Of a DNA stretch of 31,500 nucleotides, positions 13,810 through 22,630 are shown piece after piece. Within the stretch, counting starts at the first letter, position 1. The number at the start of each line of letters is the position of its first letter. Made by a program: the position numbers and the translations under genes. Source of the DNA: a virus; the IMG/VR virus record IMGVR_UViG_3300025009_000303, positions 1 through 31,500 of that record. One strand, written 5' to 3'. The notes under the pieces were generated by a model that did not search any database, was not told the DNA's origin, and saw only the letters and a program-made list of their open reading frames with translations.

Positions 13810-13891
13810 ACAAGCCCCTTTGTGATAGTTTTGTTTTACTCAGCCCACTCTTGATTCAATGCGCTCATGCTATCTCCGATGGCCTCGCGGC

Positions 13892-14032
13892 CTACTTTAT
13901 CTCATCGCTGTGCGACAGGCTCGCGTTAAATTCGTCCAGCGTATGCCTTTCGCTCTTGGGATAATTTTTAAGAGCAATATAGGCATACGCCGCCATGTCT
14001 TCCCATTTCGTCAGTACCGTTAATCCTTCCAT
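13892..14032 (-). pseudogene. Truncated Avd-like DGR accessory protein
   Basis: A 46-codon ORF right after the tail fibre gene, with GGAG nine bases before the ATG. LTVLTKWEDMAAYAYIALKN followed by YPKSERHTL matches the first helices of DGR accessory (Avd) four-helix-bundle proteins, which typically read WEDM...YGY.AL.QFPKSERHTL. Intact members are about 110-130 residues. Here similarity stops after residue 32 and the ORF ends 14 residues later (DEFNASLSHSDEIK). No other frame restores the rest before the next gene at 13809. In intact DGRs, Avd follows the variable protein and precedes the template repeat and reverse transcriptase. Confidence 0.6.
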
Positions 14033-14056
14033 TTTCAGGGCTCCAAGAATAAAGAA

Positions 14057-15964
14057 TCAAGAAGAAATAAAAGCAGGACGAAACCCGACAACGTCGAGCA
14101 CGCTCGAGCGCGGACTATACAGACCCAAGGCAGCCAGACCCGCATCCGCCCCGGCGTACCAGCAACCCCCACAGATCGGAAGCCTTTCCGTATCTGCGCT
14201 TACCGACAAATTTCCTTTGGGGGTAAAAGGATTGGCAGAAGCGTGAGTAAGCCGCGTCGTAACCCCGGCGAGCATTAGCTTTCGACGCACCTCAAGATCG
14301 AGACTATCATAGGAAGCGTCCATAACCTGTGCTGTATGAACTACCGACGCCGCATAAGCCCCGGCATGTACCGATCCCCATAACTTCGCGTTGCCGTCGA
14401 AGAAAGCTCCCGTTGTCGGCCAGCTCGCTTCTGCCAACTCGAAATAGTTATCGTCCGTCAGGAAAATTTCGCCGTTGTTGAGCTTGAGCTGATCCGTCCA
14501 GCGCCAGACATCCCCCACCATATCGAAAATGCCCCATCGGTCATGGTTGTGTGACCAGAAACGCGGACCTGATCCGTTCCGATGCTTGGCTGTTCCCGAA
14601 GCAAGCCCAGGGGCAAGGCTGTCAAATCGGATTGCCGTTTCGTTGAATTGGTAGCCTGATTCATGTGTTTGACCGTACTGGGTATTCCCACGCGGCTCCA
14701 TGGCCCCTTTCACCGCCAAGAGGGTGATAAGGTTGTTTTCCCAAACGGAGCCAAGATGCCAGCCCGCTCCCTTATTCACACAAAGGGCTTTTGATGCGTC
14801 GAAGTTGAGCGATGCCGTTGGAAACAATCCCGGCCAGCATACAGCCCTCGCTCCCGCCCCGCTATTGTAGGAGGTGGCGCTATACATCGAATAAAGGATT
14901 TCATTCTTCTCGACACCGTTGACAACAAAGGCAGGATGCACGGGGCCGATGGCGGTAACGTTGATTGTGGCATTTGTTCCCGTGCCCCCGGTCGTGGCGA
15001 GGCCATTGGCGACGGCATATCCCGTCCCCTGCGCGGCTCTTCTTATTGTCAGCACGGCACCCGATCCATCTACGGTAAGGACTCTGTAAATCCCGCCCGA
15101 TGCCCCTGATTTTACAACGGTCAAGAGGTCGTTTGCAGTATACCCGGCTCCGCCCGCCCCAAGAGTAGCGGTCTTGATCCCTGTAGTAGAGCCATAATCG
15201 GCATGGAGATAGCCGTTTAGTTTTGGGCCTGAGAGGATATACATCATCGACGGATACCCAAGATCGTCAACCTTCGCGGTAACCGCTCCGCCTGAAGCCG
15301 CTTCGACCATTTCCCGCAAGAGCGCGGAAGGCATCTTGGCAGCGGTATCGTAGTCCCAGAGGGCGGTTTCCGCTTCGGCGGCGGCAAGTTTTGCGAGATG
15401 GGTATACCCTGCCGTCAATGCGGTTTTTTCTGCGGCAGTCACACGCTTATATGTTGTCCCTTCGGTGATGTTGTCCAGCGTTAGCGCGGCCTTTATCTGC
15501 GCCCAGGTAGTTTTCTGTGCGGCGTGAGCGGCGGATATGCTCGGTATGATGTCGGCATCAGCGGGCGTTGCGGTTGCCGCTCCGCCTTCGATCTTGCCGA
15601 TAATCCACGCCCAGATGTTCGCCCATGTGTACCAGAGCAGGGTATGATCGGACTTTACTCCGACCGCCTTGTCTGTATCTGCAGGGGCCGCCGTTTCGGT
15701 ACCCGATTCAATGGCGGCGGCGACGCCTTCTTTGTCGGTCACGTCGGCCAGCGCCTCGATGCCGTCCAGCTTCGTGATCTGCGCGGCGGTCGCCTTGCCG
15801 TCTGCGGCTGCGGTAGCGGCTGGAAGCAGCGCGGCCAGCGCCGTCGGGGAGTCGAGCGCATCAGCGCACGCCTTCACTCCCTCGTCGATGTGGTTTAGGT
15901 TTGCGGCTGAAAGCGGGGGAGCCGTGCCGTTGATAAAATCAAGCTCTGTGTATCCTATCGACAT
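14057..15964 (-). CDS. Tail fibre / receptor-binding protein with DGR-type C-lectin domain
   Basis: Protein of 635 residues. The N-terminal 200 residues are Ala/Thr-rich and repetitive, a typical fibre shaft. A middle section (residues about 250-340) is glycine-rich and beta-like. From about residue 345 it carries a formylglycine-enzyme-like C-type lectin fold (WHLGSVWENNLITLLAVKGA; WGIFDMVGDVWRWTD). It ends with the DGR variable-region signature CGGCWYAGADAGLAALGLYS through GFRPAF. Such proteins sit at the tail tip and bind host receptors. I chose ATG 15964 because GGAG lies five bases upstream; an in-frame GTG at 15970 is the alternative. Confidence 0.8.
   Translation of the reverse strand: MSIGYTELDFINGTAPPLSAANLNHIDEGVKACADALDSPTALAALLPAATAAADGKATAAQITKLDGIEALADVTDKEGVAAAIESGTETAAPADTDKAVGVKSDHTLLWYTWANIWAWIIGKIEGGAATATPADADIIPSISAAHAAQKTTWAQIKAALTLDNITEGTTYKRVTAAEKTALTAGYTHLAKLAAAEAETALWDYDTAAKMPSALLREMVEAASGGAVTAKVDDLGYPSMMYILSGPKLNGYLHADYGSTTGIKTATLGAGGAGYTANDLLTVVKSGASGGIYRVLTVDGSGAVLTIRRAAQGTGYAVANGLATTGGTGTNATINVTAIGPVHPAFVVNGVEKNEILYSMYSATSYNSGAGARAVCWPGLFPTASLNFDASKALCVNKGAGWHLGSVWENNLITLLAVKGAMEPRGNTQYGQTHESGYQFNETAIRFDSLAPGLASGTAKHRNGSGPRFWSHNHDRWGIFDMVGDVWRWTDQLKLNNGEIFLTDDNYFELAEASWPTTGAFFDGNAKLWGSVHAGAYAASVVHTAQVMDASYDSLDLEVRRKLMLAGVTTRLTHASANPFTPKGNLSVSADTERLPICGGCWYAGADAGLAALGLYSPRSSVLDVVGFRPAFISS
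14072..14175 (-). other. DGR-type variable region (VR)
   Basis: The last 38 codons of the fibre gene follow the layout of DGR variable regions. The positions that are Asn (AAY) in typical template repeats are here Cys601, Tyr603, Ala604, Asp607, Gly614, Tyr616, Ser617, Ser621, Leu623, Asp624 and Val625. All eleven codons end in C or T (TGC, TAC, GCC, GAT, GGT, TAT, AGT, AGC, CTC, GAC, GTT), as expected if AAY codons were mutated at adenines. The framework (GG-W, AGLAAL, R-S, GFRPA) is intact. I found no second copy in the window that could be the template repeat. Confidence 0.65.
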
Positions 15965-16010
15965 ATTCACTCCTTCCTTGTGGTTTTACCGCGTACCGCC
16001 AAAATTACTA

Positions 16011-19000
16011 TTACCATGTCATGCTCGCCGCGAATGTCGGGCTTGTGTCGCCATCGGTGATTGTGAACGATGAAACCACCCCATCGGAGAGCCTGTAGCC
16101 GTTGAACCCGATTTCAGTCGCACTTACCCGGCTCGCTCTGCTTACGACAAACCCATTGCAGAAGCCATGCACACAGAGAATGTCCCCGGTGGCTGGTATA
16201 TGTGTTTTCATCATTTCAAAGAGTGCTTCCTCGGTGGTGCTTGCGGTATGGATCGCTCCGCTCGGGGCGCGTCCTGCGGTGAGCAACATTCGGCCTTCGG
16301 GATATATTTGAAAAAGTAGGGTCGTTAAGTAATAAAGTTTGAAGAGAAGGTCTGATCCATAATTTTCCGGGTTGAAGGTGAAATCATCGAACATTGATAT
16401 TTCGCCAGGGTCGGTAAGCAGGTCGATATGGTCAGTGGTGGGATATGAATAGTAAAGGTTCGCGTACACTATCAGCGCCGTGGTATCGGTAAAGGTAATG
16501 CGTATCGATGAGGTTCCTGTAATATATACCGATAGCGGGGTTTTGCTGTTGAAAGTATGCCCCGCGACTAATTGTTCAATGAGTGTCCGCACTTTTCCGG
16601 CAAAGAGGGTTATAAACGCAAGGCCATTCCAATGCGTATGTGCGGCAATAAAGTCATCCAGGGCAGCGATGTTGATATTCCCTGTTTCCGTGATATAGGC
16701 AGTGCTGCTGATCGCCAGAGAGGTGGAATCGGTATCGTTATAGACTCCTATGGTGTTGAGATCAGGGCATATCCTGAAATTAGAGCAATAAACGCTGCCT
16801 TTTGCCAAGCTAACAATCTGTAACTCAACAACGTCGTCAACGTGTAAAAATGCAAGGTATATACATGTGAGGTAGGCCGTTGAGTCGCCAGAACCATAGC
16901 CCCCCGTGCTTACTCCATTTATCAATATTCTGGAAGCGACATATGATCCAGCGGCAGGCTTTATACTGTAAAATATTCTTATAGGGCCTTCGACAGTACT
17001 CACGAGAGTTTTCATCGTAAGCCATGCGGCGGAATCGGTGTCCTCTATCGCATCGTCGCGCTGGTAATACGGCGCATAGGTCGTTCCTCCCTTGAAAATC
17101 TTGGTGACGTTCTTCCCTCCAAACGTACTTGTCGCGTCAACGGCGTGTTCCCCGTCGGCCAAACCCGCGCAGTGCGTAATGAGTGTGCTTCCGGGCCAGT
17201 GAGTAAACGCAGGTGCGGCTATTTCGTCACCCGTCTGCGGTTCGGTGGTTTTAAGCACGGGAGTATCGAGAACGCCCCTGACTGTGCCATTTTGCATATC
17301 AACATCACCGGAAAACTCTGCCGTGCCGCCTCTAAGAAAATCAATTAGGGCGGTTCCTATATGTGCGGTGTCGATAGATTCCGTCACGCCATAGTCGGCC
17401 TCAATTCCATATAGCGCGGCGGTTCCTGCGGCGTTCAGTAATTTGCAAATATCCACGATGTCGCGGATTGCCTTGAACATATCGGCGGGGTCTGTCGTCC
17501 ATACCCACGCGGAGCCAGAGTATTTGAACACGCCGCGATAGTCTGGCGGGTCGGCAAGCGTCGGCGGGTCAACCGTATTCGGCGTTTCAGAATAGCGCAG
17601 ATATACGTCGCCTTCTTTGGCCGCACTTACCGGAGAAGTGTCTTTCCATGCACCCAAATACTGGGGCGAATACGAAGGCACGGCGGCAATCACTTCTGCG
17701 GCAGTCTGTCCCGCATCGTCGCGCTCCCATGTGTCGGGGAGTGCGGTACAGGCATATCGCGTCCCACCGTATACTCCGTACTGCCCGACAAAATCAGCGG
17801 TATCGGGCGATGCACCCAAAGGATCGGCGGCAAGGGGTATCGTCGCGGGGTACTTCCTCGCAATCTTCGGGAGCGACAGCGCCGGAGCGCCATAGGTTGC
17901 CGATGCCGTATAGTCGCCCACGCCCTCGCACACAATGGCGAAGGTTTTCGGGTCGCCGCCGTCGATAACTTCAATCACACGCAAGGTCGATGATGCACCA
18001 AGCAACGCCGCATCGGACAGCGTCACGATCTGGCCGGGACGCATGACATCGCCCCACGGATAGAGCGTGGTATCGGGGTATAGGTCGAGCGCAGGGTAGA
18101 GCGTTTCGTCGGACATTGCCGATAATGTGATTTTGGAAAATCGATACTTGAATGTCGCGTTTTTGTGCCAGGCGGCGCGGCCATTGGCTATCCGTGCGGC
18201 GTCAGTTTTCGTGTAAATGATTTCGCTTGTCAGATCTTCGCGCTCGTCGGAACTTGCGACAATCTCAGCCTCGGCCTTGCATTTATCGAGCTTGACCGTC
18301 GCATCCCCGACGATCTGGAATTTGGTTATCACGCCGCCGGTGGCCGACGAGAACTTTACCAGCATCCCCAGGCCGTCGATAGTTTCCACGGCTTTTGTTA
18401 CATCCCCGGTGTGCGCCCACACGATAGCGGGAGAATCCACGGCAACGATATCGTAGTCCTGGAGCTTGAACACGCACCGGATAGAGGTAGTGGCGTCCGC
18501 GCCGTCAGGGTAGTACGCGCCGGCGGCGACGGGTATCGAGCAAGGCAGGGCGGCAGTCGCCCCCGTGGTGTCCTCGAATACGACCGCGTCGGCTATGGTG
18601 TCATGCGTCCAATACGTCACATCCACGGCCTCGGCCTTGTACTCGTCGCGCTCGACATCATAGCCTTCCGCAATATTCCCGCCTGTTCCGGTCAACAGCG
18701 TTTCAGTCGCGGTGTATGACGCGGGGTAGAGGTTGAACAGCTCTATCACGCCTGACTCAGTAGGGCGAAGCGTGTAGACCACATCGCGGAGTACGTCTTC
18801 AATAGCTTTGCGGCAGTCTATCGCTTTATCGGTTCCATCGAGGGCAAACTTGTCCACCGTCACGTCGATTTCGGTAAAGTTAAGTTCCGCGTCGGCGTAG
18901 CCCGCAAGGTAAAAAAGCTGATGCAGGATTGACGCGGTTTTCGTCGATGGATCTGAAATCTTATAGTTCGACCACACAAACGAGGTGCGGATTTTCCGCG

Positions 19001-19322
19001 AGTCCATGCGGTACAGCACGTCCACACACTGGCAGCGCAGTGCGTCAACGCGGAGTTGCCCCACTGATACCTTGACCGTGCGGCGGACCGTCCCCTTGAA
19101 GTATGCCGCGCCGTCCTTCAAAATCGTCACTTCTGGATCGGTGGACGCGGTGAGGAAATCGTTGATTATGTCTGTGCTTCGGTTGATGAGGAATTCGCAC
19201 GTTCCGATTACGGGTTTCAGCCCATTATGGAGCGAGCGCGTGCGTTTGATCGGGTAGCGCCCGACGAGGTAGGCCGATATATCGACATTCCCCGCGCCGA
19301 AATCGACGAGTACGGTGTACAT
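16011..19322 (-). CDS. Large tail-tip / baseplate hub protein
   Basis: Protein of 1103 residues directly after the tape measure (TGATG overlap). The first 500 residues (starting MYTVLVDFGAGNVDISAYLV; with ALRCQCVDVLYRMDSRKIR and MRPGQIVTLSDAALLGASS) look like a distal tail or hub protein built of beta domains. A centre segment (PQYLGAWKDTSPVSAAKEGD; YRGVFKYSGSAWVWT) resembles a carbohydrate-binding or fibre-attachment module. The C-terminal 350 residues are beta-rich with little recognisable homology. Position and size fit the central tail-tip protein that connects to the fibre. Domain limits are approximate. Confidence 0.65.
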   Translation of the reverse strand: MYTVLVDFGAGNVDISAYLVGRYPIKRTRSLHNGLKPVIGTCEFLINRSTDIINDFLTASTDPEVTILKDGAAYFKGTVRRTVKVSVGQLRVDALRCQCVDVLYRMDSRKIRTSFVWSNYKISDPSTKTASILHQLFYLAGYADAELNFTEIDVTVDKFALDGTDKAIDCRKAIEDVLRDVVYTLRPTESGVIELFNLYPASYTATETLLTGTGGNIAEGYDVERDEYKAEAVDVTYWTHDTIADAVVFEDTTGATAALPCSIPVAAGAYYPDGADATTSIRCVFKLQDYDIVAVDSPAIVWAHTGDVTKAVETIDGLGMLVKFSSATGGVITKFQIVGDATVKLDKCKAEAEIVASSDEREDLTSEIIYTKTDAARIANGRAAWHKNATFKYRFSKITLSAMSDETLYPALDLYPDTTLYPWGDVMRPGQIVTLSDAALLGASSTLRVIEVIDGGDPKTFAIVCEGVGDYTASATYGAPALSLPKIARKYPATIPLAADPLGASPDTADFVGQYGVYGGTRYACTALPDTWERDDAGQTAAEVIAAVPSYSPQYLGAWKDTSPVSAAKEGDVYLRYSETPNTVDPPTLADPPDYRGVFKYSGSAWVWTTDPADMFKAIRDIVDICKLLNAAGTAALYGIEADYGVTESIDTAHIGTALIDFLRGGTAEFSGDVDMQNGTVRGVLDTPVLKTTEPQTGDEIAAPAFTHWPGSTLITHCAGLADGEHAVDATSTFGGKNVTKIFKGGTTYAPYYQRDDAIEDTDSAAWLTMKTLVSTVEGPIRIFYSIKPAAGSYVASRILINGVSTGGYGSGDSTAYLTCIYLAFLHVDDVVELQIVSLAKGSVYCSNFRICPDLNTIGVYNDTDSTSLAISSTAYITETGNINIAALDDFIAAHTHWNGLAFITLFAGKVRTLIEQLVAGHTFNSKTPLSVYITGTSSIRITFTDTTALIVYANLYYSYPTTDHIDLLTDPGEISMFDDFTFNPENYGSDLLFKLYYLTTLLFQIYPEGRMLLTAGRAPSGAIHTASTTEEALFEMMKTHIPATGDILCVHGFCNGFVVSRASRVSATEIGFNGYRLSDGVVSSFTITDGDTSPTFAASMTW

Positions 19323-21853
19323 CAGGCCATCCCCAACACGCCAGCCGAGCGCAATTCACGCCCGATGATGAGCGCGAAATCCGCGATACCGCCATCCCCG
19401 ACAAGCGCGGAGGTGTTCACCTGGACATTGACCGTTATATCTCGCGGCTTCTGGTATGTCGCGCTCGCGCCGGTTGTTCCGCCAGAGTATGTCGTCGTGC
19501 CTGCCGTCATCACGGTTCCCATGGTGATCGCCTGTAAATATCCTGCGGTAAGTTCGCGCTCTTTGATAAGCGCGGCGTCTTTACCGCCCCATAGGTTATT
19601 CATCCAATTATATGCTTTGAGTATTCCGTTGACGAATGTTGCCGCCGCGTTGTAAAGGAAATTAAATACGGTTATCAGGCCATTTCCAACGTGGCGAATG
19701 ACGTTATTGTAAAGCCATACAAAAGCATTTCCGAGCGCCAGGGTTACGGGGCCGAGTGCTGAAATAACCGGCGCGAGAATCTGACCGAGCGTAGTCCCAA
19801 CAACTCGAAGAATACCGACTATTGGCTGCAGTACTGTATTGATAAGCGGCCCGAGTACGTCGAACATGGCTTGCAGAATGGTGGTAACGGGGTTGAGAAT
19901 CGCCTGTATAGAAGCGAGCGGCGTTATCATGTTAAGGAACTTATCAGCAATCGGGGATATTGCCTGTCCCAGCCTTGTGAGCCAGTCAAATTGCTGGCCG
20001 GTTTCACCATGAAGATACTGCATATCTGCGCCAGTACCGCCACCCGCAAACGATGCGGCACTACCGCGAAGGTCTGATGCAAAGCCGCTTCCTGTAATGC
20101 CGCCCTCTTCTGGTCTGGTTCCAGCATCAATACCCATTGCCCAATTCTCAAGTATTCTCCACAACGGAAAGCCACTGGATACGGTTCCAGAATATCCTCC
20201 GCCTTCATCCGGCCTTGCGCCCGCATCAATGCCTTTTGCCCAGCCCTTGCGAATTCTGTCGGCGGCTGTTTCACCAAGCCCGTCCCATCCGTAAGACTCA
20301 AGATCATCGCGGAATTCAGCGAGTGGTTTAGAGAGTGCGTCGGCTGTCCATCCATACGATTCCATATCGTCGCGGGTTTCTTTCGCAACGTTTCCGAAAT
20401 AATCGAATGTTTGCTTTATCGCATTATTTACGCCAAGGAAAGAATAATCTTTCGCATAGCCGCCGCCTTCGTCCGGCCTTCCGCCGCCGGGAACAACAAA
20501 CGCGCCATATGCCGTGGTAGCTCCGGTGCTTCCGCCACCAGGTGCTGGCGTACCCGATGAATCAATAAGATCAAGCGTCGGCTGAATAACGGCCTTGAAC
20601 CTTGCGGCAATTTCCGAAAATGTAGGATAGAAAAAGTCGCCCATTTCAGCGGCCATGAATTTGTTTCTATCAAGGACGCCCTGAAAATAATTGAGCGAAT
20701 TTGACGCTACTGTTGCAAGCCCCGCGACTTGCGTTTCAAACAGTTTCGCCATGAAATCGCCGGGGGATGCTATTTCTTTTCCCTTGCCGCTAAACGCTTT
20801 TCCGATGGTGTCAGCGATATAAAGCCCGAGCTGTGTGATCGGGTTAAACATGAGGCCGACAATGTCAAGGAACATATCAGGGATAGCACCAAGCGCCGCG
20901 TTAAACGTATTCAATACGTAGTTTCCAAGCGTGGTGAAAATAGCACCAAGCCCATCCCATGAAAATGTCAGCCTAATGATTTCCGATACCGCGCTGAAAG
21001 CGACTTTTGAGAGTTCTGGAATATTTTGAAATACCGCTGACAGGACATTAAATGCAGTCTTGATTCCGGGGATCATTTTTTCTTGCATGAACTTCGTCAC
21101 GCTTTCCACGGCAGGCGCGAGGGCGGGCCATACTTCTGCACCGATTGCGGCGACTACATCATCATAGGCGTTTTTGAAGTTCTTGAGGCTCACGTCAGCA
21201 ATGCCGGACATCTTCGAGGCGAATCCGTCATACTGCGCGGCAACAACGTCGATGCCTTTTCCCGCTTTTAGTTGCTCATCGGTAAGGTCTTTCAGGGCAG
21301 GGATAAGCATACCGAGCCGCCCCTCGGTGCCTGAAAAAGTTTTATTTAATTCCTCAACAGAAGTCCGCATACCCTTGCCGGTTGCGGCGCTATAGTCGGC
21401 GGCGGCGGAAATGAGCTTTCGTATCTGCGTTTCATTGCGCCCAGACGCGGCTAAAAAAGCCTCCATTGATAGGATAGCTTCATCATCTTCACCCGTGAGA
21501 TTCGCCATTTCCTCGGCGTACTCGCGCAATCCATCGGCCTGTTCGTTTGTTATTCTGCCAGACAGCGACATAGCCGCGCTAAACTGCGCGATGCTTTTCT
21601 CTTGTTTTGCAAAGGCTTCAATCGTTCCCCATGCCGCTTGCGCTATGGCCTTGACCGCGTTGACTACATCGCCCGCCGTAATGACAAAGCCGCCGAACAT
21701 TCCATTGAGCTTGCCGGTTTCAGAGGACAGCCCCGCCGCCGCGCCCTGCGTGTTTTTAGCTTCCGCCGATACACCGGCTAACCCATTTTTCGCGGCAAGC
21801 GCGGCCTGTGAGACTGTTTCGCGTCCGTTTATCTCTACCGTCACATTGCTCAT
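19322..21853 (-). CDS. Tape measure protein
   Basis: Protein of 843 residues between the tail chaperones and the tail tip. It is largely helical with an Ala-rich N-terminus (QAALAAKNGLAGVSAEAKNT) and a long hydrophobic stretch near residues 640-730 (TVLQPIVGILRVVGTTLGQI, then APVISALGPVTLALGNAFVW). It sets tail length and is ejected with DNA. Residues about 455-590 contain three degenerate copies of a GIDAGxRPDEGG-like unit and two of DD(M/L)ESYGW, unusual in a tape measure. Start by ATGA overlap with the frameshifted chaperone. Confidence 0.85.
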   Translation of the reverse strand: MSNVTVEINGRETVSQAALAAKNGLAGVSAEAKNTQGAAAGLSSETGKLNGMFGGFVITAGDVVNAVKAIAQAAWGTIEAFAKQEKSIAQFSAAMSLSGRITNEQADGLREYAEEMANLTGEDDEAILSMEAFLAASGRNETQIRKLISAAADYSAATGKGMRTSVEELNKTFSGTEGRLGMLIPALKDLTDEQLKAGKGIDVVAAQYDGFASKMSGIADVSLKNFKNAYDDVVAAIGAEVWPALAPAVESVTKFMQEKMIPGIKTAFNVLSAVFQNIPELSKVAFSAVSEIIRLTFSWDGLGAIFTTLGNYVLNTFNAALGAIPDMFLDIVGLMFNPITQLGLYIADTIGKAFSGKGKEIASPGDFMAKLFETQVAGLATVASNSLNYFQGVLDRNKFMAAEMGDFFYPTFSEIAARFKAVIQPTLDLIDSSGTPAPGGGSTGATTAYGAFVVPGGGRPDEGGGYAKDYSFLGVNNAIKQTFDYFGNVAKETRDDMESYGWTADALSKPLAEFRDDLESYGWDGLGETAADRIRKGWAKGIDAGARPDEGGGYSGTVSSGFPLWRILENWAMGIDAGTRPEEGGITGSGFASDLRGSAASFAGGGTGADMQYLHGETGQQFDWLTRLGQAISPIADKFLNMITPLASIQAILNPVTTILQAMFDVLGPLINTVLQPIVGILRVVGTTLGQILAPVISALGPVTLALGNAFVWLYNNVIRHVGNGLITVFNFLYNAAATFVNGILKAYNWMNNLWGGKDAALIKERELTAGYLQAITMGTVMTAGTTTYSGGTTGASATYQKPRDITVNVQVNTSALVGDGGIADFALIIGRELRSAGVLGMA

Positions 21854-22622
21854 TTGCCCGCCTTCATGTCTTGGTTACGCCGTTCAACCCAACGATTCTT
21901 CGCGATGCCGTAAATCGCCATATCCCGCGCCGGTTGATCGAACAGCCCGCCCGCGCACGGGTAGTGCGCCCATGCCCCGTCGCCGTCGATCATCTGCGCC
22001 ATGTCATGCACCCATGGCCCCCACGCCATCACAAGCCGCGTGGGGTCTAGTTCGTCGATGCCGCCTGATCCGTCGAAACTGGCTCCGTCATAGACCCAGT
22101 CGGTAACGTCTCGGATTTGCGCGACATCCTGAGCGACAAAGGGAGGTTTTGCTCCCCGATGAGTTTCAGGATTTCGTCAGCGGTGTCGGTGTACTGCATG
22201 ACATCTTCGGCCCATTCCCGCGACGGCTTTTCATCGTCGGTCATGTTCGTTGCTTCGATACCATACAGGAGTCGCAAGGTGTTTTCCTCAACGCGGCCAA
22301 CCATGCCCGCCGTTGCGTGTGCCGTGACCTGCTGCATGATCTTCTGCTTCGCGTCGTCAGACACGCCCGCCACGCGCTCAGTATCGCTCATGGGTTCGGC
22401 AAAGCCCGCCATAAATTCAGCGGTGAGCGCCTGTGACTCGGCCACGGCCCGCGTCTGCGCGGCGAGTATTTCGGCCTCGCCCTGTTTCGTGAATCGGCGC
22501 GGCGTGACCCAGTATCCCGGCAAGGATTCAAGCTCGGTTTTCTTTCCGATTGCCACGCGATCAGCCGCGATCTTCCAGTCAATCGCGGCTTTCTTTGTTT
22601 CTTTCGCTTTCTTTTCGCTCAT
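21850..22622 (-). CDS. Tail assembly chaperone, -1 frameshift product (GT-like)
   Basis: A -1 shift at 22137-22143 joins the first 162 codons of the short chaperone to a 95-codon extension, giving about 257 residues. The extension (VAQDVAQIRDVTDWVYDGAS, FDGSGGIDELDPTRLVMAWG, then PWVHDMAQMIDGDGAWAHY) is open from a TGA at about 22177, has a protein-like composition and ends at 21850, overlapping the tape measure start by ATGA. The T part of such fusions recruits the tail tube protein. The extension has no good start of its own at the joint. Confidence 0.8.
22047..22622 (-). CDS. Tail assembly chaperone (G-like, short form)
   Basis: Protein of 191 residues starting MSEKKAKETKKAAIDWKIAA, between the major tail protein and the tape measure. 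It is helical with an acidic C-terminal part (YTDTADEILKLIGEQNLP). Position and the slippery site identify it as the short product of a G/GT-type pair that binds tape measure and tail tube protein during assembly. The last 29 codons after the slippery site are used only when no frameshift occurs. The start at 22622 follows the upstream stop by eight bases; longer readings run into the major tail gene. Confidence 0.8.
   Translation of the reverse strand: MSEKKAKETKKAAIDWKIAADRVAIGKKTELESLPGYWVTPRRFTKQGEAEILAAQTRAVAESQALTAEFMAGFAEPMSDTERVAGVSDDAKQKIMQQVTAHATAGMVGRVEENTLRLLYGIEATNMTDDEKPSREWAEDVMQYTDTADEILKLIGEQNLPLSLRMSRKSETLPTGSMTEPVSTDQAASTN
22137..22143 (-). other. Programmed -1 frameshift slippery site CCCTTTG
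   Basis: In the zero frame the codons are CTC CCT TTG, so the heptamer C CCT TTG fits X XXY YYZ exactly. After a -1 slip the frame reads GTC GCT CAG and stays open for 95 codons. The site lies upstream of the short-form stop, in the place where siphophage tail chaperones shift. A downstream stimulating structure was not evaluated. Confidence 0.8.
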
Positions 22623-22630
22623 GCCATGCC

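Noticed and set aside
13004-13825. 273-codon plus-strand ORF across the lysis cluster
   Set aside because: It is antisense to three well-supported coupled minus-strand genes with membrane segments and ribosome binding sites; its translation is Arg/Pro/His-rich with no domain signal.
13881-13892. GGCC-GCGA-GGCC hairpin after the Avd remnant
   Set aside because: I considered it as a DGR hairpin, but the stem is only four base pairs and lies about 180 bases from the variable region, unlike known DGR cruciforms.
13995-14246. 83-codon plus-strand ORF over the variable region
   Set aside because: It is the antisense reading of the fibre C-terminus and Avd remnant; it has no ribosome binding site and no DGR relevance.
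22144-22152. AAAA run before the slippery site as an alternative shift point
   Set aside because: G CAA AAC does not allow P-site re-pairing after a -1 slip, while CCCTTTG just downstream fits perfectly.
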